Positions 6,919 to 8,851 of a DNA stretch of 8,851 nt are shown one piece after another. Each line of letters begins with the position of its first letter. The stretch's first letter is position 1. The translations under genes were made by a program, and so were the position numbers. The notes under the pieces were generated by a model that searched no databases, was not told where the DNA came from, and saw nothing but the letters and a program-made list of their open reading frames with translations. Location: assembly GCA_016278585.1 (NCBI GenBank), contig JADQBO010000149.1, positions 1 through 8,851 on the forward strand, written 5' to 3'. This DNA comes from Desulfosporosinus sp. Its GTDB lineage: Bacteria; Bacillota; Desulfitobacteriia; Desulfitobacteriales; Desulfitobacteriaceae.

Positions 6919-6945
6919 ATAATATGAGAGGTTCCCTCTTATTAT
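6919..6945. other. Hairpin between the propeller gene and tepA
   Basis: ATAATA-TG-AGAGG (6919-6931) pairs with CCTCT-TATTAT (6935-6945) around a 3-nt loop, leaving a 2-nt bulge. It lies in the 150-nt gap between the propeller gene and tepA. There is no T-run after it on the minus strand, so it is not a convincing terminator. It could be an RNA processing or stability element, or chance. Confidence 0.3.
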
Positions 6946-6986
6946 GGAGGTTTATTCCTAAAATAATACATACTTGAACAAATTAA

Positions 6987-8621
6987 CTAAATCCAAGTAG
7001 AGACATTATATACGCCAGGTAAAGCTACCATCCCATTGAAAGCAGAAGGAGATCCACCCACATACCGATCGGATCTGGCTAGTCCATGAGTCGTCCAAAG
7101 TTCAGCCCCGGTTTGAACACCTAGAACTATCAACTGTCCTGTTGGAGATGGTACAAACACTTTATCTCCTACTATCGCAGGAATAGGTGTTTTATAATCC
7201 GAAGGGATAGCCTGCTCACTTAATAAATAAGTCCATAGCACTTTCCCGGAATTCTTATCAAAAGCATATAACCTTTGAGACTGATCAATTACATATACCC
7301 TCTCCTTATCCACAGCCGGGCTTGCTACTATTGGACTCTCTGTAGTTCCTTTCCATAATATGGCCCCATTTGTAGAATTTAAGGAGTATAGACTTCCCCT
7401 AACTGAACCTACAAAAATTTGCCCATTTAAAACTGGCGAAGTAAGCGTCCCGTCCAATGGACCAATGGTTACAATTGTTTCCGTAGTAGTTCCTCTATCC
7501 AGTATAATGAATAATCGTTCTAACCAAGTCTGATAAACCCTATTTCCCGAGACTGCTACAGGACCATTTGAGGCCGCTGAGACCCAAAGCAATTCACCGG
7601 TTTCCGCATCTAAAGCATGGGTATTATTTGGTGCATTCTGGTAGGGACCAGTTGCTGGTACATAAATCCTATTTCCAGATACTGTTACAGAGTAGATGGG
7701 TTGAAGATCGGCCTCCCACAATAATGTTCCAGTATTTCCATCATCTCTAATTGCTCTCAGTCTATCTCCTGTACAATAGACAACCCCATTTCGAAAGGCT
7801 GGAGTTCCTAAAGCTTGCCCACTTCCAAGTCTCATACTCCATCTAATTTGTCGAGTTGCCCTGTCGATCGCATAAATCTCAGCAACCGTTGTCGTACCAG
7901 CTTGCACGTAAATACTATCACTTGTTAATAAAGGAGTAAGTCTACCAGGGGTGGTACGAATAGCCTGAAAGTTTGTTAATGGTAAGTTAATATTTGTACT
8001 TTCGTAGTGAGAATGAAGATTATCCTTACCCAAAGTTACCCATCCTGGACCCGTTTCCGGTAGAGGGGAAGGTGGCGGGGAAGTAGGAGTTATAGGTCCT
8101 ATGGGGATCAACAATTCTTGACCAGTAAAAAGCATATTTGGATCTAAAATATTATTTAGCTCTACTAAAGATTGCACAGTAACTCCAAACTTAATGGCAA
8201 TTTTAGCGAGCGTATCTCCATGTTGAACTCTATATTTCTGAACACCTGGCTCAGGCTCGGGCGCAACTTTAGAAAGCATAGCCCAGGTTTTCGGTCCTAC
8301 TATACCATCCGGTATTAAACCATTATCACGCTGAAAGTTTCTGACTGCGGTATCTGTTTGTCCCCCAAAAATTCCATCGACCGGTCCGGGATTGTAACCA
8401 AGGCTTAATAATTTTTCTTGTAATTCGATCACTGCAGTTCCACGATTGCCTCGCTGTAAAGTAGGCATACCCACTTGAACCGGAATATTTAGTGTTTGCC
8501 CAACAACCAGAACGTCAGGATTAACTATGTTATTTGCATTAATTATGGCCTGTATCGAGACATTATAACGTTTAGATAAGAGAAATAGAGTGTCACCGGA
8601 TTGAACTATGTGTGTAAGCAC
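6987..8621 (-). CDS. LysM / peptidoglycan-binding / LysM / PQQ-like beta-propeller protein
   Basis: This 544-aa protein has a clear modular build. The first LysM domain is at about 2-47 (HIVQSGDTL to GQTLNIP). A PG_binding_1 domain is at about 56-118 (LQEKLLSLGY, then VDGIFGGQTDTAVRNFQ and GIVGPKTW). A second LysM is at about 129-173 (YRVQHGDTLAKIA to GQELLIP). A Pro-rich linker covers 176-192. From about 193 to the end is a PQQ-type beta-propeller with at least six blade motifs of the form Y-x-[LI]-D-x-x-[ST]-G-x-x-x-W (near 250, 290, 335, 412, 452 and 498). LysM and PG_binding domains bind peptidoglycan, and the propeller is a scaffold or ligand platform. No catalytic domain is visible. The GTG start (8619-8621) puts LysM at residue 2, and an in-frame stop lies close upstream, so no signal peptide is encoded. 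Spore-coat LysM proteins made in the mother cell also lack one; a spore-envelope role is inference. No gene name is assigned. Confidence 0.85.
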   Translation of the reverse strand: MLTHIVQSGDTLFLLSKRYNVSIQAIINANNIVNPDVLVVGQTLNIPVQVGMPTLQRGNRGTAVIELQEKLLSLGYNPGPVDGIFGGQTDTAVRNFQRDNGLIPDGIVGPKTWAMLSKVAPEPEPGVQKYRVQHGDTLAKIAIKFGVTVQSLVELNNILDPNMLFTGQELLIPIGPITPTSPPPSPLPETGPGWVTLGKDNLHSHYESTNINLPLTNFQAIRTTPGRLTPLLTSDSIYVQAGTTTVAEIYAIDRATRQIRWSMRLGSGQALGTPAFRNGVVYCTGDRLRAIRDDGNTGTLLWEADLQPIYSVTVSGNRIYVPATGPYQNAPNNTHALDAETGELLWVSAASNGPVAVSGNRVYQTWLERLFIILDRGTTTETIVTIGPLDGTLTSPVLNGQIFVGSVRGSLYSLNSTNGAILWKGTTESPIVASPAVDKERVYVIDQSQRLYAFDKNSGKVLWTYLLSEQAIPSDYKTPIPAIVGDKVFVPSPTGQLIVLGVQTGAELWTTHGLARSDRYVGGSPSAFNGMVALPGVYNVSTWI

Positions 8622-8708
8622 CTTAATCCCTACTTTCGAATGTTTTTATCAACATACGTAGATAGTAACTTATGGTGCAGTTATAAAGTAATTTTGCCAA
8701 TTTTCCCA

Positions 8709-8721
8709 GGGGCTATGCCCC
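8709..8721. repeat. Short GC-rich hairpin GGGGC-TAT-GCCCC
   Basis: A 5-bp perfect stem with a 3-nt loop lies in the non-coding region upstream of the propeller gene. CCAGGG (8706-8711) can also pair with CCCTGG (8734-8739), an alternative fold. No T-run follows on either strand, so it is not called a terminator. It may belong to the repeat-rich stretch that continues to the right edge. Confidence 0.35.
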
Positions 8722-8750
8722 ATGTATCCTTGACCCTGGAACGAAAAGCA

Positions 8751-8790
8751 CGATAATCTCCGGTACGATAGTCTCCAGTGGAGAGTATCG
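8751..8790. repeat. Direct and inverted repeat block
   Basis: CGATAATCTCC (8751-8761) recurs 15 nt later as CGATAGTCTCC (8766-8776), with 10 of 11 bases the same. The second copy is the left half of a 25-nt near-palindrome (8766-8790) in which 11 of 12 pairs match around a central G. It could be a protein-binding site or part of the larger repeat to its right. Confidence 0.5.
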
Positions 8791-8793
8791 CCG

Positions 8794-8851
8794 TTGACAG
8801 GGTTGACAGGGGGACGGGGTTATTGACAACATTTAATGTTGTCAATAACCC
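8794..8851. repeat. REP/BIME-like palindromic element, cut by the right edge
   Basis: TTGACAGGG occurs twice in perfect tandem (8794-8802, 8803-8811). It is followed by GGACG and a perfect inverted repeat: 17 bases (8817-8833), one central T, and their exact complement (8835-8851). The palindrome reaches the last base, so it very probably continues. Arms with TTGACA, runs of G and a GGGACGG-like border resemble, from memory, dispersed palindromic repeats found in many Firmicutes and mobilised by REP-associated tyrosine transposases. No transposase gene is in this window. Together with the repeats to the left, it fills most of the 230-nt gene-free right end. Confidence 0.6.

Noticed and set aside
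6919..6945. Hairpin as terminator of the propeller gene
   Set aside because: The stem has a 2-nt bulge and no T-run follows on the minus strand, so it is kept only as an unexplained structure.
8794..8829. Forward promoter using the TTGACA copies as -35 boxes
   Set aside because: TTGACA occurs three times, but no -10-like hexamer lies 16-18 nt downstream of any copy and no forward gene follows within the window.
8751..8851. CRISPR array
   Set aside because: The repeats are short and adjacent, without regular unique spacers, and no cas gene is present.

Overview
The window reads as a chromosomal segment of a motile, endospore-forming, low-to-moderate GC member of the Firmicutes. I infer a clostridial lineage of the Desulfitobacterium/Desulfosporosinus/Peptococcaceae kind. 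The evidence is a SpoIIIE-type translocase, the TepA and YmfK (DUF3388) families typical of spore formers, strong GGAGG-type ribosome binding sites, frequent GTG and TTG starts, and a selenium-related tRNA enzyme. The genus is not proven. All eight recognisable genes lie on the minus strand, so transcription runs from high to low coordinates.

Layout in transcription order. Positions 8622-8851 hold no gene. They contain repeats ending in a perfect 35-nt palindrome that is cut by the window edge and looks like a dispersed REP/BIME-type element. Next is a 544-aa LysM / peptidoglycan-binding / LysM / beta-propeller protein without a signal peptide (6987-8621). A ClpP-like serine protease of the TepA family follows (6141-6836) and ends at a clear intrinsic terminator (6097-6129). 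The DNA translocase SpoIIIE/FtsK (3592-5958) comes after that.

A compact cluster follows: mnmH (tRNA 2-selenouridine synthase), a YmfK-type DUF3388 protein overlapping mnmH by about 65 bp, a RodZ-like membrane protein, and yajQ. It ends at a strong terminator (334-365). A candidate promoter just after the spoIIIE stop (3563-3591) may drive this cluster. The 5' end of motA, a flagellar stator gene, lies beyond the terminator and runs off the left edge.

Functionally this is mostly housekeeping: chromosome segregation and sporulation (SpoIIIE), cell shape and division (RodZ), wobble-uridine modification (MnmH), proteolysis (TepA), nucleotide or second-messenger binding (YajQ) and motility (MotA). 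The tepA-spoIIIE and ymfK-rodZ pairings echo the Bacillus subtilis tepA-ylzJ-spoIIIE...ymfK-rodZ region. Here ylzJ is absent, mnmH sits inside the block and yajQ follows rodZ. I see no mobile gene cluster, defence system, CRISPR array, tRNA or rRNA. The least explained parts are the propeller protein, the DUF3388 protein and the palindromic element at the right edge.
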